Shown: positions 53,782-64,000 of the stretch, piece by piece | Position numbering within the stretch: the stretch's first letter is position 1 | Layout: each line of letters starts with the position of its first letter | Origin: Bufo bufo | Taxonomy: Eukaryota > Chordata > Amphibia > Anura > Bufonidae | Length of the DNA stretch: 64,000 nucleotides | Direction: 5' to 3' | Assembly: GCF_905171765.1 (NCBI RefSeq) | Contig: NC_053392.1 | Location: 403,421,399-403,485,398, forward strand | Program-made: the position numbers and the translations under genes | Notes under the pieces: model-generated | The model's database searches: none | What the model was told of the DNA's origin: nothing | Seen by the model: the letters and a program-made list of their open reading frames with translations, nothing else

Positions 53782-54950
53782 CTAATATGAATTATGATGT
53801 TAACACTGACACCATTAAACAAATAATATTGTTACATGAAAAACAAAAATAAATAAATAAATACTACTCCATATTATAGCCTAAACTGTGCCTTTTTAGA
53901 CTGGGTTAATGCGGTAATAGCAATCACTATTGTGCCGTAATAATCGATCTATCTCATATCTATCTTTCTACATATCAATCTATCTGTCTACCTAATTAAT
54001 GCAGTATCATCGCAGGATCATAGTGGCAGTAGTATATTAATAAATCAATACAGCTGCAGCGCTGGGTAAGTTTTAAAATACACCAAAAGTTTACAGGCAA
54101 AAATAGAATAATATATACAGCGTTGCTGCTATATTGATTTATTATATATAAATATATTTTGTATATTTATATTATATATAAATTTACATATAGTATAATT
54201 AGTGTAATATTGTATAATTATTTAATAATACAGAGGTTATCTATCTATATCTCTATATGTCCATTATACTGTACAATACACTATATCTAAATCACCATAC
54301 CTCATATGGATCATGGAATAAATAATTATACAATATTATACTAATTATACTATATGTCAATTTATATATAATATAAATATATATTGATTTATTTTTGTTT
54401 TTCATGTAACAATATTATTTGTTTTAATGGTGTCAGTGTTAACATCATAATTCATATTAGGCTTCCATTGCACAATTGTGGAGAAAGAGATCCAACATTA
54501 AGAATAGCATTATACACTTAAAGGATAAAAAAACAGATGAATGCAATAATATAGATTGTGTATCTGACATACTTGAAGAAAACTATCTTATTACTTGAAA
54601 TTGGGACATTCTCTAATAACTTTCTTATTCCCTAAACACTGAAGGTATTTAGATGTAAATCGTGATTCATATGCTAATGCAGCCCTTCATTATCACGTTT
54701 GGCTATTTGTGAACAAGTGAGGGAGTCTGTTTAACACTATATGGTGTTACTTTACACCCTCAGTATGGCTACAATAGGATCTAATACAGACAAGCAGTGG
54801 AGCCAACACAGAAAAACCCTATACAACCCCATACATATCTTGGGATCGAGGACTCACTGAAAGTAAAGTGTCTATTTTTTTTATTCTAATGTTGGCACTA
54901 TCGCTTTGGACAAAACACATTAAATAAGAAAGTACTGTGCCTACCGTTAC

Positions 54951-55414
54951 TGTAACTCTGCGTGGGGAGGAGGATCTGTTAGGAGATGGAAGGGTAAGGT
55001 GTGCCTTGCCATGTGTATAGTACAGTACAGTATGTTCGGCTTATTTATAAGGACCAGGCTGCAGGAGATGTGTGTATTATCCTGATATAGCGATACTGGC
55101 ATTTAGGCAAAAGGGGGCATAGATAGAAATATCACTACTGGGGATGATGAAATTAGATATCAGGTATATAGCTATATACTGTATATTTGTGTTCCATATA
55201 GGGTCAGTAGTGTATGGTATTTATTTATAGGGCGTCTCAGCCTACCCTGTTATTAACAAATCACTGTTAGGGGAATAAAAAACGTGCACAAGGACAATCC
55301 ATAAATTAAAAAGAAGACATGAATGACAAAAGGCTGTGCGTATGTACAGAATGTCTTTAGATCTGTGACTGTACAAGTGGATTGGATTTTGTAAGCAACC
55401 AGTTTTTATCTCGG
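54951..55414. other. Unassigned interior sequence
   Basis: No frames or repeats of note; ends in the third copy of the palindrome arm (ATCTCGGGATCGCGGACTCA). Confidence 0.4.
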
Positions 55415-55437
55415 GATCGCGGACTCACTGAAAGTAA

Positions 55438-55935
55438 GGCTACTTTCACACTAGCGTCAGGGCTCCGCTTGTGAGCTCCGTTTGAAGGGTCTCACAAGCG
55501 GCCCCGAACGCATCCGTCCAGCTACCAATGCATTCTGAGTGGACGCGGATCCGCTCAGAATGCATCAGTCTGGCAGCGTTCAGCCTCCGCTCCGCTCAGC
55601 AAGCGGACACCCGAACGCTGCTTGCAGCATTCGGGTGTCCTCCTGGCCGTGCGGAGGCAAACGGATCCGTCCAGACTTACAATGCAAGTCAATGGGGACG
55701 GATCCGTTTGAAGTTGACACCATATGGCTCAATTTTCAAACGGATCCGTCCCCCATTGACTTTCAATGTAAAGTCTGGACGCATCCGTCTGAACAACTTT
55801 CAGACTTAGAATTTTTTCTAAACTATAATGCAGACGGATCCGTTCTGAACGGATCCAAGCGTCTGCATTATAGGAGAGGATCCATCTGTGCAGACACCAG
55901 ACGGATCCTCTCTGAACGCTAGTCTGAAAGTAGCC
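55438..55935. mobile_element. TWA-target MITE, GGCTACTTTCACAC family
   Basis: Termini GGCTACTTTCACACTAGCG and CGCTAGTCTGAAAGTAGCC, flanked by TAA (55435-55437, 55936-55938). The interior has several ACGGATCC palindromes and the mirror CAATGGGGACGGATCC/GGATCCGTCCCCCATTG. The unfilled target is present at 54862 as CTGAAAGTAAAGTGTC, which proves the boundaries and the 3-bp duplication. Confidence 0.93.
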
Positions 55936-56274
55936 TAAAGTGTCCATTTTTTATTGTAATGTTGGCACTATCACTATGGACAAAACAGATTAAATAAGAT
56001 AGCTATTGTCCTGATTTTAGTTAATAAACACGTACTCCACCAGGAGCGCAGTGAAAGGCACCAGTAGTGAAAGAGTCTCCAGCAGGAAAATAACCTGCAC
56101 TTTACCTGCACTACTGAATGTAGTTCCATGCGCCATCTGGTGTTCACAAAACAACATTGCACCCTGAATTTTCTCAATGGCTATTTACGCGATTCGGGTT
56201 TGCTAATTGAATTGGAAATCGCTTTGCGCTGCCGCGATTCTGAAGGGAGCGCTAGCAATGCTATATCTGTACAT

Positions 56275-56645
56275 TACACACATGTATACATCACATGCCC
56301 CCTCACAGTAATAATGCCAAGATATGTGCCCTCTTCACAGACGTAATGCTCACACATGCCCCCTCACAGTAGTTATGCCCTGATATGTGCCCTCCTCACA
56401 GTATTTATACCCTGATATGTGCCCCCTCACAGTAGTTATGCCCAGATATGTGCCCCCTCACAGTAGTTATGCCAGATAAGTGCCCTCTTCACAGTAGTAA
56501 TGCTCACACGTGCCCCCTCACAGTAGTTATGCCCTGATATGTGCCCTCCTCACAGTAGTTATACCCAGATATGTGCCCCCTCACAGTAGTTATGCCAGAT
56601 ATGTGCCCTCTTCACAGTAGTAATGCTCACACGTGCCCCCTCACA
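56275..56645. repeat. Minisatellite, about 32-36 bp units
   Basis: About eleven units of CCCTCACAGTAGTTATGCCC AGATATGTG with deletions. It lies 100 bp inside the right terminus of the 13-kb element. Confidence 0.9.
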
Positions 56646-56838
56646 GCATTTGCATTTCTTTCTGGCAAAGCTACCTGGTTCCGGCCTGCGAAATTTATAC
56701 CAATTCTAGTGCGGCCCTCAGACGAAAAATGGTTGGGCACCACTGCTATAGTGTATGTTGTCCCCTCATTGTTGGCCCTTTTACTGTTTATGTACATGTT
56801 GTTGATACATAATCAGATTGCCATGTGCACATATTTAC

Positions 56839-57051
56839 CCTCCTGGCCGGGGCTGGTGATCGCCTCCTCTTCCTCCGAGTCCTGAGATGGTTTGGTGCTT
56901 GAGGGTACAGCACTTTCCACCTCCTTCACTTCTCCCACATCTGGTGGGGGTGGCTTAATAGGCCGAGAGGGTCTGGACTACTCCTCCTTTTCCTCCTCAA
57001 CCTCCACGGCCTCTGCTGATTGCCTTCTCCGAATGGAGGGAATAGGAACTT
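56839..57051 (-). pseudogene. Myb-like transposon gene, exon 3
   Basis: Between an acceptor (TGATCACAG, 57052-57060) and a donor (GTAAAT, 56833-56838). Encodes VPIPSIRRRQSAEAVEVEEE, a TAG, then a Pro-rich stretch (RPIKPPPPDVGEVKE) and SEEEEAITSPGQE. The phase matches exon 2 if the GTAAAT donor is used there. The in-frame TAG indicates a pseudogene. Confidence 0.45.
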
Positions 57052-57084
57052 CTGTGATCACAGAATGTTCAGATTTTAGATAAA

Positions 57085-57595
57085 CAACTCCAAAATCTAA
57101 AGAACATTAGATATAAAGAAATTCCAATATGGCGGGATCTATATATAATTGCAGTGGCTGCAAGCTTTATGACGCATAACTCAATAAAAAATTAACAGTA
57201 TGAAAAAAGACATCCCCTCCACAGTGTCTTGATGAAACAATAGGGCTAGAGGAGACCCATGGGATGGGATTATCTCCTCAGTGTATCATAGGATGATCTA
57301 CTTCTGTACACCAGAGTCGGCTACTTCTTAATACTATCACTAACACAATAGAACAAAGGGACAAATAAACCAACACATTCATTGGGAGTCTCAGATCAGA
57401 GTTAACCCTTATTGCATTTATGGATTCATACCATGCAACTTTAATGGGGAATAGGAAAGATGTGGCCTATAAACTCAACCAAAAATTCATGGTTTATAGT
57501 TCCCTCTAACCCAAATAGGTCAGAGAGGGGGTCTCCATAGTCCTGGGTCTATAGCCCGTAGGAAGGAGGCTAGCCCTCAGGCTTCTACTGCAGAC
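57085..57595. other. Intron sequence, nothing recognised
   Basis: Intron 2 of the Myb-like gene left of a Tc1 fragment. No frame, tandem repeat or terminus was recognised. Confidence 0.35.
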
Positions 57596-57599
57596 ACAG

Positions 57600-58340
57600 T
57601 GATGATTCAGTCCGTCACTTGTCTGGCACAAAGCCAACACATCACATCACCCAAAGAACACAATTCCCACAATGAAACATGGTGGTGGAAGCATCATGCT
57701 CTGGGGATGTTTTTCAGCAGTCGGGACTGGGAAACTGGTTAGAGTTGAGGGAAACATGGACAGGGATATTCTTGAGCAAAACCTGTCCCACTCTGTGCAT
57801 GATCTGAGGCTAGTACGGAGGTTCACCTTCCAGCAGGACAATGACCCCAAACACACTGCTAAAGCAACACTTGAGTGGTTTAAGGGTAAACATATAAATG
57901 TGTTGGAATGGCCTAGTCAAAGCCCAGATCTCAATCTAATTGAAAATTTGTGGTCAGACTTAAAGATTGCTGTTCACAAGCGCAAACCATCAAATTAGAA
58001 GGAGCAGAATCAGTATTGCAAGGAAGAATGGGCAAAAACCCCTGTGGTAAGATGTGGCAACTGCCACATAGAGACTTAACCAAAGCGACTTGAAGCGGTG
58101 ATTGACGCAAAAGGTGGCTCTACAAAGTATTGACTTTAGGGGGGTGAATAGTTATGCACATTGACCTTTTCTGTTATTTTATCCTATTAGTTGTATGCTT
58201 TACAATTAACCAATTTAAAAGAAGGTCTAAGTTGTGGGCGTGTTCTACAAATTACATGATGGAAATCCTCAAACAATCCATGTTAATTCCAAGGGGTGAG
58301 GCAACAAAAAAAAGAACGAAGTCAAGGGGGGGTGAATACA
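57600..58340 (+). mobile_element. Tc1-like 3' fragment
   Basis: The C-terminal half of a Tc1-type transposase and its 3' untranslated end. [36 protein letters not shown] and [16 protein letters not shown] (Pro to Leu before IEN) are visible at 57672-57998, where a TAG stops it; VIDAKGGSTKY-like codons follow at about 58100-58132. The 5' half is missing, and the 3' end stops at GGGGGGTGAATACAT without a full inverted repeat. Confidence 0.88.
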
Positions 58341-58363
58341 TTACAAAATATACAGTTATTTAC

Positions 58364-58565
58364 GCATGTACCTGGGCATTTTTCGTCCCGGATTCTTTTT
58401 ATAAACCGGGGCTGTCTTCTCTTTATGTCTGACCATTTTTTTTATAATGGCCAGACGGCGGTGTTTGCAACCCATTTGGCGCCAGATTTCATAGGCCAGC
58501 TCCCGCACAATTCTCTGCTTCTCGGCGTGGGACCGGGTGCGGTCATATCCCCGCCCCAACATCTG
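58364..58565 (-). pseudogene. Myb-like transposon gene, exon 2
   Basis: Acceptor CTCTTGCAG (58566-58574), donor GTAAAT (58358-58363) or GTACAT. Encodes QMLGRGYDRTRSHAEKQRIV, RELAYEIWRQMGCKHRRLAI and IKKMVRHKEK, a helical basic segment that fits the latter two helices of a Myb/SANT-like DNA-binding domain. Exon 1 joins it in phase 0. Confidence 0.5.
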
Positions 58566-58687
58566 CTGCAAGAGAAAAATGCACGCATATAATCCCAATT
58601 TTTAACAATAATACTAGTATTGAAAATAATTAACTCAAATAAACTGCAAAAAGTATTTAATGCTTTGAGGTGGAAATATTAGATTTA

Positions 58688-58985
58688 GGCCGCCTGCACA
58701 CGGTCGTGTTTTTTCAAAACTACGAACCGTACAAATCAGTCCTGCCGTCCTGCAGAGTGGACAAGCGCATGGCGTCATTGGTTGCTATGATGACGTGCGC
58801 TTCCGGCCACCGCCGCTGTACTGTGATACACTTGTATGATCTATACAAGTGTATTAATGTACAGCGGTGGCGGCAAGAAGCGCACGGCGTCATAGCAAGT
58901 TAGCAACCAATGATGCTGTGCGTTCGTCCAGGCCGGGTTTGTACGGTCCGTAGTTCGGAAAAAACACGCCAGTGTGCATGCGGCC
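58688..58985. mobile_element. TWA-target MITE, GGCCGCNTGCACAC type
   Basis: Termini GGCCGCCTGCACACGG and CCAGTGTGCATGCGGCC flanked by direct TTA (58685-58687, 58986-58988). The interior is an extended palindrome around ATACACTTGTATGATCTATA CAAGTGTAT. It lies in intron 1 of the Myb-like gene. Confidence 0.85.
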
Positions 58986-59239
58986 TTAGTGTTACGGTTA
59001 GAAGATGGGATTGTATTACGACTGTATGTGGGTGGGGTTTGAGCTAACAGATACTGTCCAGCTAAGCAGAGATGTACCTGTCTAGTGAAGTGATGGTACG
59101 GTATGGGGTGTACAGCTGGTTTGTCTCCCCGTGATGCACCCTGGGTAACTCTAAATGAACCAGCAAATACTGGCGGTCTGACAAAGAAAGCTTCTCCTGA
59201 GTCCTGACCAACAGGATACAAACTATAATCTATAGACTA

Positions 59240-59372
59240 TGTGTGCGTGTGCGGTATATAGTGTGTCTGTGTGTGTGCGGTATATAGTGTGTGTGTGCGG
59301 TATATAGTGTATGTGTGCGGAATATAGTGTGTGTGTGCGGTATATAGTGTGTGTGTGCGGTATATAGTGTGC
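59240..59372. repeat. Tandem repeat, about 20-22 bp units
   Basis: Six units of GTGTGTGTGCGGTATATAGT with one variant. Confidence 0.9.
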
Positions 59373-59659
59373 GGCATGACAATGGATATGCAATGTGCAT
59401 GTTAAATATATTTCTCTACTGTCCATACAAATATGCTACTAACATAGTGGGTGTGATGTCACAGGAATACTTAGTGCAAAAATCAATAATATCTAGTGAG
59501 ACCTTATAAAATGTGAAGTTTTGTGCACTTAAGAAAAATTACATTCGCTGAAGGTCACACTGGCGATTTTTTTTATAACACTTTATGCACATAAAGCGAT
59601 TGTCCAGACATGCAGGTGAAATGTAATCAAGTACACTACTTTAATGTAAGATTACTTAC

Positions 59660-59716
59660 AGTCACCAGGAGTTCTTCCTCTTCGTCGTTGAACTTCGTTC
59701 CAACCATCACATCCAT
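59660..59716 (-). pseudogene. Myb-like transposon gene, exon 1
   Basis: ATG at 59714-59716 opens MDVMVGTKFNDEEEELLVT, followed directly by a consensus donor GTAAGT (59654-59659). FNDEEEELLV resembles the first helix of Myb/SANT-like domains of PIF/Harbinger accessory proteins. It lies 268 bp inside the transposon-like terminus at 59984. Confidence 0.5.
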
Positions 59717-59879
59717 CTAATTGCTAGTCGATTAATACTTTGTTGAAATTTCGCAGATGAAAAAAGAATGCTTGTCGATCGCAGATTAGCTTAATACTTC
59801 TGGTATGTCAGTGTCCATGTTGTGGGACTATGTGTGCACATCTAGTAACTATTTTGCTGTTGCAAATATGACCTGGAGG

Positions 59880-59984
59880 TTTTTCATGTTCGCATGCCAT
59901 TAAAATGAAACAGTTCATGAACATTTGAGCGAGTTCGAGCGATGGCGTTCGCGAACTGCCCCTTCAGATGTTCGTTCATCACTA
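59880..59984 (-). repeat. Transposon-like terminus upstream of Myb-like gene
   Basis: On the minus strand a tip TAGTGATGAACGAACATCTG is followed by GCAGTTCGCGAACGCC, a palindromic TTCGCGAA block. By position it would be the 5' end of the element carrying the Myb-like gene. No matching opposite terminus was found. Confidence 0.5.
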
Positions 59985-60163
59985 CATGTACAATCCACGT
60001 CTGGCTACAACCCACAACGCAGGTTTCAGTTGTGCAGTCAAGCAGTTTTGGGTTCTGACTGATAGGTAGATGGGTATGTAAGAAAAAAGTTGAAGAGCAG
60101 CACACAAACAAAGAGTGGTGCAATACCTTGCAACAGACCAAGGACCAAGGTCTTGTTAGATAT

Positions 60164-60312
60164 GTGCAAAAAAAGGCCAAGGCAGCATTCAAATATCCAT
60201 ATCAAACAGTGGGTGATTTATTGACCCATGTGTTAGCAGCAACACATGGGACAATAAATCACCCAGTGTTTGATATGGATATTTGAGTGCTGCCTTGGAC
60301 TTTTTTTTGCAC
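60164..60312. repeat. 150-bp near-perfect palindrome
   Basis: Arms of about 72 bp (left arm contains AAATATCCATATCAAACAGT, right arm its near-exact complement) around a 6-base loop at 60238. Short GTGCAAAAAAA ends. Confidence 0.92.
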
Positions 60313-60339
60313 ATAGATAGATGGATAGATAGATGCAAA

Positions 60340-60960
60340 TATGCAAATTTTTCTTTAAAGATGATGCTGCAAACTTGAAATTATATTGCCAACAACGTGA
60401 AGCAACACCTTATTTCGCTGTAAAGACAGTCATAAAAAAAAGTACGGTAATTTAATTAGCCAAATATTCAGTTGCATCAGCTTCAGCAGAAATGCACTTG
60501 AGAAATAAAGAGCTCTAAAATGATACTTTGGCAAGACTGGATCACTGAAAGTATAATGACTTCCTCAAGTCTCTTCTATTCAAGGGTCACCCGTTACAAA
60601 GTAAATAACTTTATCCAGGAAATTATTGAGTAGAGTGTCAACATTTAATGCATGGAGACAGTCTGGGTGTCTTTGGAGATACCCCTGGTAATTATTAGAA
60701 TAGCAATTAAGAACAGATCACTTTACCAGACTCGACAGTTGTGTTCCAATTAAACTTTGTTGGATTTGTAGATGCTTATATATTGAATAACACTGCAGTT
60801 TGCTGAAGTTGTTAGCAGAAATATGTTCGTAATTGCAGTAATGCATATTTATATGACTTAAAACTTTATATACAACAGGTTGTTAGATTAATGGAAAATG
60901 ATAAAAAAAAGAACATAAACAGTCGTTTTGCAATGAATGTATTAATATTTACTGCTTAGT
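60340..60960. other. TE-free stretch, possible conserved non-coding DNA
   Basis: No repeat, terminus or coding frame was recognised in these 620 bp. Base composition is even and AT-moderate, with homeodomain-type cores (TTTAATTAGCC near 60450). The lack of TE features is unusual in this window, but no alignment could be made. Confidence 0.3.
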
Positions 60961-62045
60961 ACCAAAAGAAAAAGAATACAAAAAATACTTTAACCCATAA
61001 GTGACCACCAATACACCTTTTTACAGCTGCACGGAGTGCCAATGTCTTTGCATGAGCACCTGAGCCTAATGAAGGCCCCAGGCCTGTCTGTATCGTATGT
61101 CTATTAGGCTGTGCCACTCTGGTGCACCCGATTGTGCCTGTCAATATAGCACTAACAGTATACTACTGTGTAAACAGTACAGCTCATTATAGAAGCAATC
61201 AAAATGGCCTCTGCTAAGTCCTTTTGTGGGACTAGTAAATGGCAAAAAAAAGTTAGTTTTATTAAGTAAAAAATCTCCAAGTTAAAAAAATGATACCCTT
61301 TTACATTAAAACAGCTTTTCAATAGAAAAAAAATGCAAAAATAAAATGCTTTCCACATATTTGGAATCCCCACATTCGTAATGATCCACAATACATAAAT
61401 ACCATGTAATTTCTCCCGTATGATGAATGCCATACAATAATAATGTAGTTATACTTGCAGTTTATTTGCTTATTTGACATAAAAAAACAAACAAATAAGA
61501 AATGGTCAAAAAGTGTAATGAACCCCAAAATTGTACCAAAGAAAACTAGAATTGACCCAAAAAAGGAAAACCCCAAACAGCTATGGGTCTTAGGATGCAA
61601 AAACATTATTATTATTTTTTATTTTTTTTAAGTAGTAAAACTTATTAAAAAAAAACTACATGTACTTGTTATTGCTGTAATCATACTGATCAGGAGAAAA
61701 AAAAGTTATAATGTTATTTATCCCAAAAATTTAACTATGTAAAATTTATAACATAAAAACTTAGTGGCAGTATTGCTATTTTTTGTCATCTATGCAATAA
61801 TTAGGAGACCCGCTGCTGATTAGAAGACTAGAAACATGCAGTTGATCCATGCAAGAGTGCTCAATAGACCTAAGTGGGGAGTCAACACAGAACACAGTGT
61901 CCCAGTCATAGAGTGGGGAGGTGGGGGCAGTAAGAGAAGATGGCAGCATCAGAATAGTGGCTCTAGCACTTGGCCATTTTTCACCATGTTCTGGTGTGGC
62001 AGCAATTATTACTGCCAGATTGATCTAGTCTGATGCATCAGGCAC
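60961..62045. other. AT-rich unassigned sequence, probably old repeats
   Basis: Long A/T runs and phrases such as AATTGTACCAAAGAAAACTA suggest the 3' end of an ancient interspersed repeat. No frame or terminus could be defended. Confidence 0.35.
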
Positions 62046-62049
62046 CGGT

Positions 62050-63600
62050 GTGTTTAAATCATGGCTGATCCACACCTGATTTATCTTTGGAAAGGTTAAT
62101 CTCTCAATATTTCCTGTTAAAAGGCGAGTTCTCTTTGGGGTAACTATGCCCCATGCCGCACTAAACACCCGCTCTGATGCCACACACTACTGGATAGGCA
62201 GAAAAGCTTACGCATTCCAAAATTGGCCACTTGCGGCAACAAATCAAGTTTGGCTGCCAGTAGTCCAGTGGATCTTGGATATGGGGTGGTGGGGTGGCAG
62301 GGTGCAGTCCAAATATGCCACTAACTGCTGGTTCAGGTTCTGCTCCATGTCCCGCTGCTGCCGCTGGGTGGTTTATTCTGTAGGTGGGGGAAGAAAAGTG
62401 CTCATTAGAGGCTCGACTTAAATTGCTGCTGATGAAGCTAGTACTGCTCCTGCCCCCCCTACCCCCTCTAACAGTCATGACAGTGGAGCGTCAGCACAGG
62501 GGTCCCCTCGGTCAGATCTTTGTAAGGATGGGTGATGGTGCACATAGGTAGCGATCAACTGACTACAGAGGATGTCTACATAGGATATCCCTCTCAGCAG
62601 GAGTAAAAAAGGACCCCCATTTTGGAACGGTAGCGACGGTCTAACATTCTAGAGAGCCAGTAGTTATCCCTCTGCCGAATAGTGATAATGCGTCTCTCAT
62701 TACGCAAGCAACTCAGCATGCATTCGGGCATTTACACCTGCATGGTCTGCACATACTGCCATGGTCTGTCGCAGTCTTCTGCCTGGTCTTCCTCATCACC
62801 CTCCAGCTCCTCATGCTCCTACTGTTCCTTTCCTGTAGATTAGGCAGATAAACCACCTATTTCTGTATACAATTCCTAGGTGTTAATGTCTTTCTCCTAC
62901 TCCTCCTCTGCCAGTTCAGCCCCTATAGAGCTCAGGTGGCCATCTGCTCCAGGACATAAAGAAATGGAATTACGTCATTTATCCTGTAGTCCTGGTGACT
63001 GACAAATAAAGTGGCCTCCTCAAAGGGCCTGAGCAAAGGGCAGGTGTCATGCATGAGCTGCCGCTAGGTAACGTCGAAGTTACACAGGAGAGTATTCCTG
63101 TCCACCTGCATCATCCTGAAATTGTTCATAGCCATAGCCTTCCTCTGCTCATATAGTCGGTCCAACATGTGGATGGTGGAGTTCCAAGTTTGAAAATGTT
63201 GCAGATAAGGTGATGTCGGGAAGCACCATTCTGCATTTGCAGCTCAAGGAGGGTGTGCTTTGCAGTGTAAGAGTGGCATGCACAGTTTCTTTGACATTTT
63301 CAGCTTTTTTAGAGTAGTAGTGACGGCTTAGGACTGTCCTCCTTGGCTTGGCACAAGCCATCAGTTCTCTGAAATGGTCAGAGTCCACCACATGGAAAGG
63401 GAAGGATTGTAGTACCAGCAACTTGGCCAAGAATATGTTCAGCTTCTGCACAGTTTTCTTTTTGCAATCACCTCTGTGATAGATGGCTGCCAATGGTTGA
63501 CCTGTTGCTGCTACCAGACCCTTTCTTCTGCTGCTATTTCTGCTCATTTTTGTTATTCACCCCACTATGAGCATCAAGGTCTAATGGAATTTCTTATCTA
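62050..63600 (-). pseudogene. Third hAT transposase, heavily decayed
   Basis: Minus strand. 63547-63300 reads LAKLLVLQSFPFHVVDSDHF RELMACAKP and VLSRHYYSKK, matching the core start of the 27.6 kb transposase (LVDTDSFKQLMSLA, VPSRHYFSKR). CCAACATGTGGATGGTGGAG near 63160 corresponds to STLHMLDRL, and GCCGCACTAAACACCCGCTC near 62155 to the SERVFSAAG block. The central part, including both catalytic aspartates, is deleted or unreadable. Confidence 0.75.
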
Positions 63601-64000
63601 TCAGACAAGGTGGGCACCACAATAAAAGTGATATGACACAGCTTATTCAAACCAATTTGAGAATAAAGGAGTAATGGAATTGCTTATCTATTAAACAAGG
63701 TGGGCACCACTGGCATACCACCCATAGAGGCAGAATATGCAGTTGCTATAGGGCCCGTGAGTGGAAGGGGCCAGGCTAGGCTGAATGGCTCCGCCCCTTT
63801 TCGACCTGAGTAAACTGCTCCCTTCTTCCTTGCCTCTACGGTGGCCTGCCAAATGGTTTAGTCTGATTTACTCTGTGAGAGAGTACGGCCCAGGCAGGGT
63901 TAGCAACACTTTACTGCTCTGACCGCCTGAATGGGACCTGCAGAGCCCAATGAGAAAGGTATCTCCAGCATCCCACATTCCACAGACACAGCAGACAGTC
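63601..64000. other. Repeat-like sequence, unclassified
   Basis: Two copies of TAATGGAATTxCTTATCTAT and AACAAGGTGGGCACCAC (63577-63620 and 63672-63711) form a short direct repeat of about 95 bp. The rest contains GTTGCTATAGGGCCCGTG, similar to 47560. No frame. Confidence 0.5.

Larger units (their letters stand above)
49806..54950. repeat. Large interrupted palindrome
   Basis: Outer arms 49806-49900 and 54855-54950 (CACTTTACTTTCAGTGAG and complement). Inner arms 52235-52320 plus 53797-53860 and 54390-54512 (CCACAATTGTGCAATGGAAA and complement). A further AT-rich pair is centred near 54265. The Tc1 and Penelope insertions sit inside the left half. A third, partial copy lies at 55415-56005. Confidence 0.8.
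43482..56745. mobile_element. 13.3-kb hAT-type element with nested cargo
   Basis: Termini CAGTGATGCCCAACC (43482) and GGTTGGGCACCACTG (ending 56745) are inverted repeats matching at 14 of 15 bases, flanked by a perfect 8-bp repeat CTATAGTG (43474-43481, 56746-56753), the hAT target size. Subterminal GCGGCC/GGCCGC blocks occur at both ends. No hAT transposase was found inside; the interior is minisatellites, fold-back repeats and insertions of CR1, Tc1, Penelope and MITE. Confidence 0.8.

Overview
This 64 kb window looks like vertebrate nuclear DNA made almost entirely of transposable elements (TEs). The mix of families (DIRS tyrosine-recombinase retrotransposon, Penelope-like elements with hammerhead ribozymes, CR1 LINEs, Ty3/gypsy, several Tc1/mariner, several large hAT elements, TWA- and TTAA-target MITEs) is what anuran amphibian genomes carry, so a frog or toad is the best guess. 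No ordinary host gene, rRNA or functional tRNA could be supported. Identities come from reading motifs and comparing copies within the window; no database was searched.

Layout, left to right. 1-530: tip of a hAT element. 531-4970: dead Ty3/gypsy element (minus) split by a fold-back mariner-like element (3176-4285). 5076-12186: Penelope-like fragment carrying a hammerhead fossil (5581-5645), split by a nearly complete DIRS element (6073-11848). 12286-20425: TWA-target MITEs around a CR1 LINE (12911-16735) that has an intact SGNH-esterase ORF1. 20460-22016: dead Tc1. 23370-23890: minisatellite. 23955-30121: hAT with BED-finger transposase and tandem arrays at both ends. 30868-42245: second hAT (plus) hosting a 3.9 kb fold-back Penelope element (31320-35256) and a Tc1 (36736-38376). 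42493-59716: remnant of a four-exon Myb/SANT-like transposon gene (minus). Its third intron holds a 13.26 kb hAT-type element (43482-56745) with a perfect 8-bp target duplication. That element is itself loaded with a 25-bp minisatellite, a CR1, a 1.2 kb TIR element, fold-back repeats, a Tc1 with nearly intact transposase, a second fold-back Penelope and a MITE. 59.9-64 kb: hAT ends, a 150-bp palindrome, a TE-free stretch that may be conserved non-coding DNA (60.34-60.96 kb), and a third decayed hAT (minus).

The strongest signals are three sets of hammerhead ribozymes in Penelope-type repeats, whose distal stem I changes sequence but keeps pairing between copies, and a recurring architecture in which an element's own 3' end is joined to it in inverted orientation (mariner-like at 3176, Penelope at 31320 and 52321). 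Nested target-site duplications give a relative order of insertions. Genes here act, or once acted, only in transposition: reverse transcriptases, endonucleases, a tyrosine recombinase and DDE transposases.
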